Notes under the pieces: model-generated
Told to the model about the DNA's origin: nothing
Seen by the model: only the letters and a program-made list of their open reading frames with translations
Database searches by the model: none
Assembly: GCF_016107395.1 (NCBI RefSeq)
Contig: NZ_JAAIKO010000027.1
Coordinates: forward strand, 43,125 to 107,124
Length of the DNA: 64,000 nucleotides
From: Streptomyces fildesensis
GTDB taxonomy: Bacteria; Actinomycetota; Actinomycetes; Streptomycetales; Streptomycetaceae
Direction: 5' to 3'
Part shown: positions 15,521-23,549 of the stretch, piece by piece
Layout of the letters: every line of letters begins with the position of its first letter
Position numbering within the stretch: the stretch's first letter is position 1
Program-made: the position numbers and the translations under genes

Positions 15521-15978
15521 CGGAGCACTGCCACGGCCGAGGCGGTCAGGATCAGGGCCACGATCGCGAACGCGGTACGCAACGCATGCCAGTTGCGCCA
15601 CTGCTGGCGCGGGTCCTGCCAGTCGGGGCTGAGGTTGTTCTCGTCCTGGCTCTTCACCCGGTTGTTGATCGGCACGTTCCGGGTCTGGGAGACAACGGCG
15701 ACACCCACCATGAAAGCGCCCGCCACGGCGAACAGCGGCCGGCTCGCGGTGGACTCGGTCCGGAAGGCCGCGAAGACGTCGACGACCACGGAGGTCATGA
15801 CGAGGTACGGCATGATGTGGTCGTAGCGGCGGCCGAGAAGCCTGTGCGTCGTGATGTACCGGTCCGCAGGCATCGCGATCAACGCGGGCATGACACTGAT
15901 CGCCACGGCGAACAGCACTCCGGCGACGATGCCGGTGCCCAGGATCACGGCGACGCTCAGCACTTGCAGCAACACCAT
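15517..15978 (-). CDS. DUF1772 membrane protein, anthrone-oxidase-like (1)
   Basis: A 153-residue protein with about four hydrophobic helices and the family pattern RRYDHIMPYL...RNVPINNRV...W..WH..R. DUF1772 includes fungal anthrone oxidases (HypC/AptC type) that oxidise anthrones to anthraquinones. It is a distant paralog of the protein at 20941, which has NVPVNRWI and W..WNKRR at the same places. Start 15978 has AGGG 6 bases upstream; the ATG at 15984 is an alternative. It is probably a quinone-forming enzyme for the polyketide, placed in the membrane. Confidence 0.75.
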   Translation of the reverse strand: MVLLQVLSVAVILGTGIVAGVLFAVAISVMPALIAMPADRYITTHRLLGRRYDHIMPYLVMTSVVVDVFAAFRTESTASRPLFAVAGAFMVGVAVVSQTRNVPINNRVKSQDENNLSPDWQDPRQQWRNWHALRTAFAIVALILTASAVAVLR

Positions 15979-16143
15979 GCTCATCCCTCTCTCGACTGTG
16001 GGTCCACGGTCAGTTCGCGGCAACGTCGCAGGGATCTCTCGGCGGGTACTGGAAGACCGGTCGAATCCGGGACGCGGCCGCGGGCCGGGCTCCGCAGCAC
16101 CACGGCGCCGGGGGAGCGCTCGCGACCGCCCCGGCCCACTCCG

Positions 16144-16161
16144 GCTCAAGTCCTTCTGGAG
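16144..16161 (+). promoter_or_regulatory. Weak candidate SARP box upstream of the ACP
   Basis: CTCAAGT-N4-CTGGAGG (starting at 16145) has the 11-bp period, but the second heptamer departs from the nTYRASn consensus at one position. It lies about 65 bases before the ACP start, in a 248-base gap between divergent genes (15979-16226) where I see no other structure. Confidence 0.3.
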
Positions 16162-16226
16162 GAAGGGTGGTCACGCTGCCGTCCGGGTCCTTCAGCGGGC
16201 TCACGACAGTGAGGAGAGGAAACCGG

Positions 16227-16484
16227 ATGAGTGATTTCACTCTGCAGGAGCTGACCGCGAAGCTGCGCGAGTGCGCGGGCGAGCCCGACGGTGTCGACCT
16301 CGACGGAGACGTCCAGGACACCCCCTTCATGGAACTCGGATACGACTCGCTCGCGCTGCTCCAGGTGACCGGTGTCATCAAGCGGGAGCGCAGGATCGAC
16401 CTTTCGGACGACGCCGTGGTCGAGGCGGAAACACCGCGCATCCTGCTGAAGATGATCAATACCAGCCTGGCGCAACCCAGCTGA
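16227..16484 (+). CDS. Acyl carrier protein of the type II PKS
   Basis: An 85-residue ACP with the phosphopantetheine attachment Ser in ELGYDSLALLQ (about residue 40). Size and the helix II region match type II PKS ACPs. GAGGAGAGG is just upstream of the ATG at 16227; a longer in-frame start has no ribosome binding site. It carries the growing poly-beta-ketone for the KS pair at 17895/19175. Unusually, it is the first gene of the core operon rather than following KS-beta. It is the only ACP in the window, so it is also the candidate acceptor for the acyl-AMP ligase. Confidence 0.95.
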   Translation: MSDFTLQELTAKLRECAGEPDGVDLDGDVQDTPFMELGYDSLALLQVTGVIKRERRIDLSDDAVVEAETPRILLKMINTSLAQPS

Positions 16485-16553
16485 CCAGCACAGCACGGCC
16501 GTCCCGCCGGGCGACCGGTCGCTGTCGAGATCGAATTCTGTGGGAGGAATCGG

Positions 16554-16934
16554 ATGCCGTACGGAGCGATCATGTACCGGGTGAAGCCCGGTCACGAGGA
16601 TGAGATCGCCAAGATCTTCGAGAATTTCAACCGGGTGGACACCGCGGACCTGCGGTCCGACGACGGTCAGCAGACCGGTCGCATTCTCGGGACCGGACTC
16701 TTCATCAAGGACGATGTGATGGTCCGGGTCATCCACTACGAGGGTGATCTGGCTGCCGTGGGCAAGCACATGGCCACCCAACCGGGCGTGCATGCGGCCG
16801 AGGCCCGGTTGGCTCCCTATCTGCAGGAGGAGCGGGACACATCGTCCCCGCGGGCGTTCGGCGAGTACTTCCGGAATGCCTCCATGCGCAGCCTCCTCCA
16901 ACTCGACGTGGAAACGCTGGAGACCAAGGCGTGA
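16554..16934 (+). CDS. SchA/CurD-like polyketide cyclase/monooxygenase-fold protein (2)
   Basis: A 126-residue paralog of the protein at 14445, with HEDEIAKIFENFNRVD, VRVIHYEGDL and QPGVHAAEARLAPYL conserved. GGGAGG lies 7 bases before the ATG. It is between the ACP and TcmI-like cyclase genes, fitting a role in later ring cyclisation or oxygenation of the nascent polyketide. It is followed by a perfect 17-bp hairpin. Confidence 0.82.
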   Translation: MPYGAIMYRVKPGHEDEIAKIFENFNRVDTADLRSDDGQQTGRILGTGLFIKDDVMVRVIHYEGDLAAVGKHMATQPGVHAAEARLAPYLQEERDTSSPRAFGEYFRNASMRSLLQLDVETLETKA

Positions 16935-16958
16935 CCGCACCCTGACGGGGTCGTCTCC

Positions 16959-16997
16959 CGGAGCTCCGTGCGATCGGGCCGATCGCACGGAGCTCCG
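16959..16997 (+). terminator. Hairpin inside the core PKS region
   Basis: Arms 16959-16975 and 16981-16997 pair perfectly (17 bp, 5-base loop). It lies in the 203-base gap between the SchA-like gene and the TcmI-like cyclase gene and probably ends or attenuates the ACP transcript. Confidence 0.65.
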
Positions 16998-17062
16998 GCG
17001 CGTCCCCGGCCGGCCGCCCGGCCCACCGGCTCCGACGCGCTCCGATGCGCGATGCAGTCCGA

Positions 17063-17080
17063 TTCGAGCAGGTCTTTAGA
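17063..17080 (+). promoter_or_regulatory. Weak candidate SARP box upstream of the cyclase-KS operon
   Basis: TTCGAGC-N4-CTTTAGA has the 11-bp period, with one departure from consensus in the second heptamer. It follows the hairpin at 16959-16997 and precedes the TcmI-like start at 17138, as expected of a second promoter in the core region. Confidence 0.35.
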
Positions 17081-17137
17081 GCCAGCTGTGACGGTTCCGG
17101 CTGATGGTTCGAGGAACTCGTATGAAGGAGGTCGACG

Positions 17138-17473
17138 GTGCACCGGACATTAATCGTGGCGAAGATGCAGCCGGGTAAGGCAGACGACATCGCGAAGATC
17201 TTCGCTGAGTCGGATGCGTCGGATCTGCCGCACATGATCGGCGTGTCGCGACGGACCCTCTTCGCTTTCCACGATCTGTACTTTCACCTGGTCGAGGCGG
17301 ACGAGGACATCACCGACGGCCTCTACCGGGCGCGCAGCCACCCGCTCTACGACGACATCAACCGCAAGCTCGCGGAGTGCGTGTCACCGTACGACCCGAA
17401 CTGGAAAGAGCCCAAGGACGCCATGGCCGTGCCCTTCTACGTGTGGACTCCGGAGCAGGGGAGGATCCAATGA
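17138..17473 (+). CDS. TcmI-family polyketide cyclase
   Basis: A 111-residue cyclase of the TcmI family: starts HRTLIVAKMQPGKADDIAKI, with FAESDASDLP, RRTLFAFHDLYFHLVE and the C-terminal DPNW segment. TcmI-type enzymes close later rings (second/third and beyond) of pentangular and tetracenomycin-like polyketides. The GTG start at 17138 follows an AAGGAGG. Codon 5 is TTA (17150-17152), which puts the core operon under possible bldA control. Its stop overlaps the start of the cupin gene (ATGA). Confidence 0.92.
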   Translation: MHRTLIVAKMQPGKADDIAKIFAESDASDLPHMIGVSRRTLFAFHDLYFHLVEADEDITDGLYRARSHPLYDDINRKLAECVSPYDPNWKEPKDAMAVPFYVWTPEQGRIQ

Positions 17474-17898
17474 CCACGCAGCAGCCTGTGCGCATCTCGG
17501 CGAACGAGGTCGCGTCCAACCGCAAGCGCGGTGGCGACATCCGGGTAACGCTCAGTCCGGTGACTGCGGGCTCGACCTCGGGCTTCGGCGGAGTGATGTA
17601 CCTGGACCCGTCGGAGTTCGTGACCGAGCACTACCACCCGTACTCCGAGGAGTTCATCCACGTCATCGCCGGAGAACTGGAGATGACGCTCGACGGTGAA
17701 CCGCTCAAACTCGGCCCGGGGGACTCCCTGCTGGTGCCGATCGGTGTACGCCACCGGCTGGTCAACATCGGTGAGGTCCAGGCGCACTGTGCCTTCCACC
17801 TCTCCCCGTTGGCACCCCGGCCCGACCTCGGCCATGTGGACACCGAGAAGCCGACCAACCCCCAGGCGCCCAACCCGAACGTGGGCGGGGCCCCGTGA
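17470..17898 (+). CDS. Cupin-fold polyketide cyclase
   Basis: A 142-residue single cupin. The metal-binding first motif is in TEHYHPYSEEFIHVIAGELE (two His and a Glu) and the second in GDSLLVPIGVRHRLVN. Cupins such as RemF occur beside TcmI-type cyclases in pentangular clusters and assist ring closure, probably with a bound metal. It overlaps the upstream TcmI gene by 4 bases and the KS-alpha gene by 4 bases (GTGA), so the three are tightly coupled. Confidence 0.88.
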   Translation: MTTQQPVRISANEVASNRKRGGDIRVTLSPVTAGSTSGFGGVMYLDPSEFVTEHYHPYSEEFIHVIAGELEMTLDGEPLKLGPGDSLLVPIGVRHRLVNIGEVQAHCAFHLSPLAPRPDLGHVDTEKPTNPQAPNPNVGGAP

Positions 17899-19172
17899 GC
17901 CGTCGCGCGGTGGTCACCGGGATCGGTGTCCTGGCACCAGGAAGCCTGGGCCGAGAGGGCTTCTGGGATCAGCTCTCCGCCGGCCGCACCGCCACCCGGC
18001 GCATCACCCTCTTCGATCCCGCGCCGTTCCGCTCCCAGGTGGCCGCGGAAGTCGACTTCGATCCGGCCGCCGCCGGTCTGACTCCCCAGCAGATCCGCCG
18101 GATGGACCGTGCCGCGCAGTTCGCCGTGGTGTGCGCACGCGAGGCGCTCGCGGACAGCGGAGCCGAACTCGCCGCGCTCCCGCCGGAGCGGATCGCGGTG
18201 TCCATCGGCAGCGCGGTCGGCTGCACCATGGGCCTGGAGGAGGAGTACGTCACCCTCAGCGACGGCGGCAAGAACTGGCTCGTCGACAGCAGTTACGGGG
18301 TACCGCACCTCTACGGCTACATGGTGCCCAGCACCCTGGCGGTGGAGGTCGCCCACGCGGTGGGAGCCGAGGGCCCCGTGTCCCTGGTCTCCACCGGCTG
18401 CACCTCGGGTCTGGACTCCATCGGACATGGAGTGCAGCTGATCGAGGAGGGTTCCGCCGACATCGTACTGGCGGGCGCCACCGACGCCCCGCTCTCCCCG
18501 ATCACCGCCGCCTGCTTCGACGCGATCAAGGCGACCACGCCGAACAACGCCGACCCGGAACACGCCTCGCGGCCGTTCGACCGGGACCGCGACGGCTTCG
18601 TCCTGGCCGAGGGCTCGGCGGTCCTCATCCTGGAGGAGAAGTCGGCCGCGGAAGCTCGCGGCGCCCGCATCTACGGGGAGTTCGTCGGGTTCGCCGGACG
18701 CAGCAACGCCTTCCACATGACCGGTCTCAAGGCCGAGGGCCGGGAGATGGCGGAGGCCATCAGGGCCGCCCTCGACCAGGCGAAACTCGACCCGACCGCC
18801 GTCGGCTACATCAACGCCCACGGCTCGGGCACCAAACAGAACGACCGGCACGAGACCGCCGCGTTCAAGCGGAGCCTGGGCGACCACGCCTACCACGTGC
18901 CGGTCAGCTCCATCAAGTCCATGGTCGGCCACTCGCTGGGAGCGATCGGTTCCATCGAGGTCGCGGCCTGCGCGCTGGCCCTGGACCGCCAGGTGGTCCC
19001 GCCCACCGCCAACCTGAAGAACCCCGACGCCGAGTGCGACCTGGACTACGTGCCGGTCACCGCCCGGGACCACGCCATGGATGTGGTGCTCAGCGTGGGC
19101 AGCGGATTCGGCGGCTTCCAGAGCGCGATGGTGCTGGCCAGGCCCGGCGCTGTCCCGTATGAGAGGAGCTGA
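17895..19172 (+). CDS. Ketosynthase alpha (KS-alpha) of the type II PKS
   Basis: A 425-residue ketosynthase with active-site Cys in STGCTSGLDSIGH, catalytic His in INAHGSGTKQNDRHET and the second His in MVGHSLGAIGS. This is the chain-extending half of the minimal PKS and pairs with the KS-beta at 19175. The GTG start overlaps the cupin stop. Sequence style (VGCTMGLEEEYV, AASRPFDRDRDGFVLAEG-like) is typical of the type II family. No separate priming KSIII or acyltransferase gene is seen, so acetate priming and a malonyl transferase from fatty-acid synthesis are assumed. Confidence 0.97.
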   Translation: MSRRAVVTGIGVLAPGSLGREGFWDQLSAGRTATRRITLFDPAPFRSQVAAEVDFDPAAAGLTPQQIRRMDRAAQFAVVCAREALADSGAELAALPPERIAVSIGSAVGCTMGLEEEYVTLSDGGKNWLVDSSYGVPHLYGYMVPSTLAVEVAHAVGAEGPVSLVSTGCTSGLDSIGHGVQLIEEGSADIVLAGATDAPLSPITAACFDAIKATTPNNADPEHASRPFDRDRDGFVLAEGSAVLILEEKSAAEARGARIYGEFVGFAGRSNAFHMTGLKAEGREMAEAIRAALDQAKLDPTAVGYINAHGSGTKQNDRHETAAFKRSLGDHAYHVPVSSIKSMVGHSLGAIGSIEVAACALALDRQVVPPTANLKNPDAECDLDYVPVTARDHAMDVVLSVGSGFGGFQSAMVLARPGAVPYERS

Positions 19173-19174
19173 CG

Positions 19175-20416
19175 GTGAGCAGCGCGACGAACGGATCGTC
19201 GGCCGCCCCGGTGATCACCGGTCTGGGAGTCACCGCGCCGACGGGTCTGACGGCGGACGAGCACTGGGCGGCGGTCCTGGCCGGGAAGCCGGCCATCGGC
19301 CGGATCACCCGTTTCGACCCGTCCAGCTATCCGGTCCAACTCGCCGGAGAGGTAGCGGACTTCGACACCAAGGCCAGGGTGCCCAGCCGGCTGATCCACC
19401 AGACGGACCGCTGGACCCACCTGGGTCTGTCCGCCGCCGCCGAGGCGCTGGAGGATGCCGAGGTGGTGCCGGCCGAACTGCCCGAGTTCGAGATGGCCGT
19501 GGTCACCGCGGCTTCCTCCGGCGGCACCGAGTTCGGCCAGCACGAGATGGAGAACCTGTACCAGCACGACCCGTCCTGGGTCGGTGCCTACCAGTCGATC
19601 GCCTGGTTCTACGCGGCGTCCACCGGTCAGATCTCCATCCGGCACGGCATGCGCGGACCCTGCGGTGTGCTCTGCTGCGAGCAGGCCGGCGGGCTGGACG
19701 CGATCGGGCAGAGCCGTCGGCTGCTGCGTGGCAGCTCCCGGCTGGTCGTGACCGGCGGAACGGACGCCTCGCTGTGTCCGTACGGTCTGACCGCCCAGTT
19801 GAGCACCGGGAACCTGTCCACCGTCAGCGACCCGGGACGGGCCTACCTGCCGTTCGACACCGCGGCCAGCGGCTATGTGCCCGGTGAGGGTGGCGCGATG
19901 CTGATCCTGGAACGGGCCGCGGACGCGGAGGCTCGCGGCGCCGGCGGCTACGCCCGGGTGCTCGGTTACGCGGCGGGGTTCGACCCGGCGCCCGGATCCG
20001 AGCGCCCGCCGGCGCTGCGCCGCACTCTGGAGGCGGCCCTCGCGGACGCCGGAGTGACACCCGCCGGGGTCGACGTGGTCTTCGCGGACGCGTCGGGTGT
20101 TCCCGCACAGGACGCGGCGGAAGCCGCGGCGATCCGGGCCGTTTTCGGGCCGGGCAGCGTGCCGGTCACGGCTCCCAAGACGCTGACCGGACGGCTCTAC
20201 GGCGGTGGTGCGGCCCTCGACGTGGCGACCGCCGCGCTGGCCCTGCGTGACCAGGTGATCCCGCACACCGTCGGACCCGAGTCACCGGTTCCCGGGTACG
20301 GCCTGGATCTGGTGCTCGGCGAACCACGGGCCGCCGCGCTGCGCACCGTACTGGTCCTGGCCCGGGGACACGGCGGTTTCAACGCGGCCTTGGTACTGGG
20401 ACGTCCGGCTTCCTGA
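19175..20416 (+). CDS. Chain length factor (KS-beta)
   Basis: A 413-residue KS homologue in which the active-site Cys is replaced by Gln (LCCEQAGGLDAIG), the hallmark of chain length factors that decarboxylate malonyl-ACP and set the chain length. GTG start 2 bases after the KS-alpha stop. It forms a heterodimer with KS-alpha. The set of cyclases around it suggests a long chain (a pentangular polyphenol of roughly 24-26 carbons), which is an inference from context, not from residues lining the tunnel. Confidence 0.96.
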   Translation: MSSATNGSSAAPVITGLGVTAPTGLTADEHWAAVLAGKPAIGRITRFDPSSYPVQLAGEVADFDTKARVPSRLIHQTDRWTHLGLSAAAEALEDAEVVPAELPEFEMAVVTAASSGGTEFGQHEMENLYQHDPSWVGAYQSIAWFYAASTGQISIRHGMRGPCGVLCCEQAGGLDAIGQSRRLLRGSSRLVVTGGTDASLCPYGLTAQLSTGNLSTVSDPGRAYLPFDTAASGYVPGEGGAMLILERAADAEARGAGGYARVLGYAAGFDPAPGSERPPALRRTLEAALADAGVTPAGVDVVFADASGVPAQDAAEAAAIRAVFGPGSVPVTAPKTLTGRLYGGGAALDVATAALALRDQVIPHTVGPESPVPGYGLDLVLGEPRAAALRTVLVLARGHGGFNAALVLGRPAS

Positions 20417-20457
20417 CAGCGGAGCGGGACGAAGGCGAGAGACAAGGGAGAGTGGCG

Positions 20458-20913
20458 ATGGCCGGGCACACCGACAACGAGATAGTGATCAACGCACCGA
20501 TCGACGAGGTCTGGGAGACCACCAACGACGTGGTCAACTGGCCGGATCTGTTCAGCGAGTACGCCAAGGCCGAGATCCTGGAACAGGACGGGCAGACCGT
20601 GACGTTCCGGCTGACCATGCACCCGGACGACGAAGGCCGGGTGTGGAGCTGGGTGTCGGAGCGCACCCCCGACCCGGTGACCCGCACGGTGCGCGCGCAC
20701 CGGGTGGAGACCGGGCCGTTCGAGTTCATGAACATCTACTGGGAGTACACCGAGACACCCGAAGGCGTGCGGATGCGCTGGGTGCAGGACTTCCACATGA
20801 AGCCGCAGGCACCCGCGGACGATGCCGGCATGACCGAACACCTGAATCGGAACACTGCCATCCAGATGAAGCTCATCAAGGACAAGGTCGAGGCCGCTTC
20901 CCTCCGGAAGTAG
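20458..20913 (+). CDS. Aromatase/cyclase, SRPBCC fold
   Basis: A 151-residue START/SRPBCC-type polyketide aromatase/cyclase (starts AGHTDNEIVINAPIDEVWE, then NDVVNWPDLFSEYAKAEI), like single-domain WhiE-ORFVI/TcmN-N-terminal enzymes. These fold and aromatise the first ring. ATG 20458 is preferred over GTG 20452 because AAGGGAG lies 7 bases before it. It is 41 bases after KS-beta. Confidence 0.92.
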   Translation: MAGHTDNEIVINAPIDEVWETTNDVVNWPDLFSEYAKAEILEQDGQTVTFRLTMHPDDEGRVWSWVSERTPDPVTRTVRAHRVETGPFEFMNIYWEYTETPEGVRMRWVQDFHMKPQAPADDAGMTEHLNRNTAIQMKLIKDKVEAASLRK

Positions 20914-20940
20914 CCGCGGACGTACCCCCGGAGGTCACCG

Positions 20941-21402
20941 GTGCCCGCTCTCCTCATCCCTCTCGTGCTGCTGATGAACGGGCTCGCGGCCGGATGCATG
21001 CTCGGTACGCTGCTCGGCGGCTGGCCACTGCTCGCGGGTCTGCCCGACGACGGCTACGTCCGGACCCACGCGTTCTTCTCCGGCCGCTACGACCCGTACA
21101 TGCCCATCTGCACGCTGGGCACCCTGCTGGGCGACAGCGTTCTCGCCGCCGGTGTGGGTGACGGCTGGGCCAGGGCCTGCTTCACCGCCGCGGCACTGCT
21201 CGCGCTCTGCACCGTGGTCATCTCCTTCGCCAAGAACGTCCCCGTCAACCGGTGGATCCGCACCGTGGACCCGGACAACCTGCCTACCGGCTTCGACGCC
21301 ACGGAGCGCCGCAGCCAGTGGGGCCTGTGGAACAAGCGGCGCAGCGTGATCACCATGCTCGCCCTGCTGTCCAACTGCGCGGCGCTGGCCACGCTTCTTT
21401 GA
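20941..21402 (+). CDS. DUF1772 membrane protein, anthrone-oxidase-like (2)
   Basis: A 153-residue membrane protein with about four helices, the motif GRYDPYMPICTLGTL, and the conserved NVPVNRWIRTVDPDNLP and QWGLWNKRR segments. Paralog of the protein at 15517. Homologues include fungal anthrone oxidases that introduce a quinone oxygen. GTG start with GGAGG upstream. Having two copies on opposite strands suggests two quinone-forming steps or a heteromer. Confidence 0.78.
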   Translation: MPALLIPLVLLMNGLAAGCMLGTLLGGWPLLAGLPDDGYVRTHAFFSGRYDPYMPICTLGTLLGDSVLAAGVGDGWARACFTAAALLALCTVVISFAKNVPVNRWIRTVDPDNLPTGFDATERRSQWGLWNKRRSVITMLALLSNCAALATLL

Positions 21403-21412
21403 GGAGGAACAG

Positions 21413-22165
21413 ATGGATCTCGAACTGCAAGGAAAGAAGGCGCTGGTCACCGGCGGCACCCGTGGTGTCGGACGCGGCATAGTGCTCGCACTGGCCCGCG
21501 CCGGCGTCGATGTCATCACCTGCTACCTACAGGAAGGGGAGCGGGTCGCCACCCTGGAGCGCGAGCTCAAGGAGATCGGCGGCGACCACCACGTGCTGCG
21601 CGCCGACCTGAGTGACCCCGCGCAGGTCGCGAGCCTGCTGGAGCAGGCGGGCAGCCTGTACGGCCACCTCGACCTGGTGGTCAACAACGCGGGCACCATC
21701 AGCCACATCCCCTACGCGAAGCTCCCGTTCGAGGAATGGCAGCGCATCGTCGCCACCAACCTCACCGCCACCCACCTGGTGACGCAGAACGCCCTGCCGC
21801 TACTGGGCGAGGGCTCCTCCGTCGTGAGCATCGGATCCAAGGGCGCGGAGGCGGGGATCCCGCTGCGGGCGCACTACACGGCGACGAAGTCGGCACTGGT
21901 CGGGCTCACCCGCTCGCTCGCCAAGGAGCTGGGCTCCCAGGGTATCCGGATCAACGTGGTCGCCCTCGGCGTCATCGAGACCGAGGCGCTCTACGACCTG
22001 CCGCAGGAGCAGCAGGACCTGATGGTCCAGCGCTACAGCAGCAAGACCGCGCTCGGCCGGCTCGGCCGGACCGACGAGGTCGCCGGCGCCATCCTGTGGC
22101 TCGCCAGTGACCTGTCCCGCTACGTCACCGGTGCCACCATCTCGGTCGACGGGGGAATCTCCTGA
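21413..22165 (+). CDS. SDR ketoreductase (1)
   Basis: A 250-residue classical short-chain dehydrogenase: NADP-binding TGGTRGVGRG, NNAG, and catalytic Ser/Tyr/Lys in the SIGSK...HYTATKSAL region. It ends ISVDGGIS as in FabG-type reductases. Likely a ketoreductase on the nascent polyketide or a tailoring step. It starts 10 bases after the DUF1772 gene with GAGGAGG upstream and its stop overlaps the next start (ATGA). Confidence 0.9.
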   Translation: MDLELQGKKALVTGGTRGVGRGIVLALARAGVDVITCYLQEGERVATLERELKEIGGDHHVLRADLSDPAQVASLLEQAGSLYGHLDLVVNNAGTISHIPYAKLPFEEWQRIVATNLTATHLVTQNALPLLGEGSSVVSIGSKGAEAGIPLRAHYTATKSALVGLTRSLAKELGSQGIRINVVALGVIETEALYDLPQEQQDLMVQRYSSKTALGRLGRTDEVAGAILWLASDLSRYVTGATISVDGGIS

Positions 22166-22488
22166 TGGCCGGCGGAGCCTTCCGGGTGATGCTGGAAATG
22201 ACGATCAAGCCCGGTCTGTCGGCGGAGTTCGAGCAGGAGTGGCGCAGTGGTACCGACGCGGTCACCGGCCACCCCGCGAACATCGGCCAGTGGCTGGCTC
22301 GCAGCACCGCCGACGAGGACACCTACTACATCGTCAGCGACTGGGTCGACGAGACGGGCTTCCGGGCGTTCGAGGACGGCAAGGCGCACGTCGCCCATCG
22401 CGAGCGACTGCACGCCTACCGCGCCTCGGCGACCTTCGACACCATGCGGGTGGTCGAGCACATCCAGGGAGCCGCCCATGCCGCCTGA
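22165..22488 (+). CDS. Antibiotic biosynthesis monooxygenase (ABM) (1)
   Basis: A 107-residue ABM-fold protein (AFRVMLEMTIKPGLSAEFEQEW, WLARSTADEDTYYIVSDW, FEDGKAHVAHRERL). Small cofactor-free enzymes of this fold (ActVA-Orf6 type) oxidise anthrones or phenols; related WhiE-ORFI-like proteins act in pentangular pathways. It is a paralog of the protein at 58443 (shared W.DE..FRAFE and AHV.HR.RL.). It overlaps the next ABM gene by 11 bases, suggesting a two-subunit enzyme. Confidence 0.85.
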   Translation: MAGGAFRVMLEMTIKPGLSAEFEQEWRSGTDAVTGHPANIGQWLARSTADEDTYYIVSDWVDETGFRAFEDGKAHVAHRERLHAYRASATFDTMRVVEHIQGAAHAA

Positions 22489-22798
22489 GGCGGGCGAGGT
22501 CCTGGTGATGATCCATCACCAGGCCCGGGACGAGGCCGAGCTGGCCGCGGTGCGCGAGGCGTACCACGTGGTCAGCCGGCGGCTCGCCGACGTGCCGGGA
22601 ATGCTCGCCAATGAGTTGCTGCAGTCCGCCCTCGACCCCTCGGCCCTGACCGTGGTGAGCCGGTGGGCGGATCTCGCGGCCTTCCAGTCATGGGAAGAGG
22701 GCGCCGGGCACCGCGCGGACACCGCTCCGCTGCGGCCGTACCGCGACACACGACTCTCCGCTCCGTTCGGTATCTACCGGGTCGACGCGGCGTACTGA
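22478..22798 (+). CDS. Antibiotic biosynthesis monooxygenase (ABM) (2)
   Basis: A 106-residue ABM-like protein starting MPPEAGEVLVMIHHQARDEAEL, with VVSRWADLAAFQSWEEG. It overlaps the preceding ABM gene by 11 bases in another frame, so equal production of both is likely. The start at 22478 is the only one that gives a normal ABM length. Probable partner of the upstream protein in quinone formation or ring oxidation. Confidence 0.8.
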   Translation: MPPEAGEVLVMIHHQARDEAELAAVREAYHVVSRRLADVPGMLANELLQSALDPSALTVVSRWADLAAFQSWEEGAGHRADTAPLRPYRDTRLSAPFGIYRVDAAY

Positions 22799-22809
22799 AG
22801 GAGGAGCAG

Positions 22810-23547
22810 ATGGAGCAGGGACTGGCCGGCAAACGCGTACTGATCACCGGCGGTACGCGCGGCATCGGAAGGGCGGCGGCACTGGCCTTCGCGCGCGCCG
22901 GCGCTCGCGTCGTGGTGGTGTCGCGCAGCGCGGGGGAGGACGGCGAGTCACTCGCCCGCGAGTTGAAGGAGACCGGTGACGGACATCTGCTGCTGCGCGC
23001 GGACGTGACCGACGCCGCCGACGTCCGTACGGTGGCCGCACAGGTGAGGGAGGCCGTCGGGGGGCTCGACGTTCTCGTGAACAATGTCGGAGTGGACGGC
23101 CAGGTCTGGTTCGCGGAGCTGCCCGAGTCCGAATGGCACCGGGTTTTCGACCACAACGTCACCTCGGCCTACCTGATGACCCAGGCCGCGCTCGACCTGC
23201 TCGTCGACGGTGCCTCGGTGGTGAACATCGGATCCTCGGTGGCGCTGCGCGGCCGGGTCCGCGGAGTGCACTACACCGCCTCCAAAGCCGCGCTGATCGG
23301 GCTCACCCGCGCGCTGTGCAAGGAACTCGGGCCTCGTTCGATCCGCGTGAACACCATCGCGCCGGGTCTCACCGAGACCGAACCGGGCGCCGGTCTGCCG
23401 CCGGAGGCCGTGGAGCGGATCGTCGGGATGACCGCGCTCGGCCGGATCTGCACTCCGCAGGACGTGGCGGGCGCCGTGCTCTTTCTGGCCGGCGACACCT
23501 CCCGCTACATCTCGGGCGCCACGCTCAATGTCGACGGCGGGGTCTGA
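22810..23547 (+). CDS. SDR ketoreductase (2)
   Basis: A 245-residue SDR, similar to the one at 21413, with TGGTRGIGRA, NNVG, the Ser in NIGSSVAL and HYTASKAAL carrying Tyr and Lys. AAGGAGGAG lies just before the ATG at 22810. Two such reductases in the core operon suggest two reductive steps, a typical feature of pentangular pathways that reduce a distal ketone. Confidence 0.9.
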   Translation: MEQGLAGKRVLITGGTRGIGRAAALAFARAGARVVVVSRSAGEDGESLARELKETGDGHLLLRADVTDAADVRTVAAQVREAVGGLDVLVNNVGVDGQVWFAELPESEWHRVFDHNVTSAYLMTQAALDLLVDGASVVNIGSSVALRGRVRGVHYTASKAALIGLTRALCKELGPRSIRVNTIAPGLTETEPGAGLPPEAVERIVGMTALGRICTPQDVAGAVLFLAGDTSRYISGATLNVDGGV

Positions 23548-23549
23548 CC

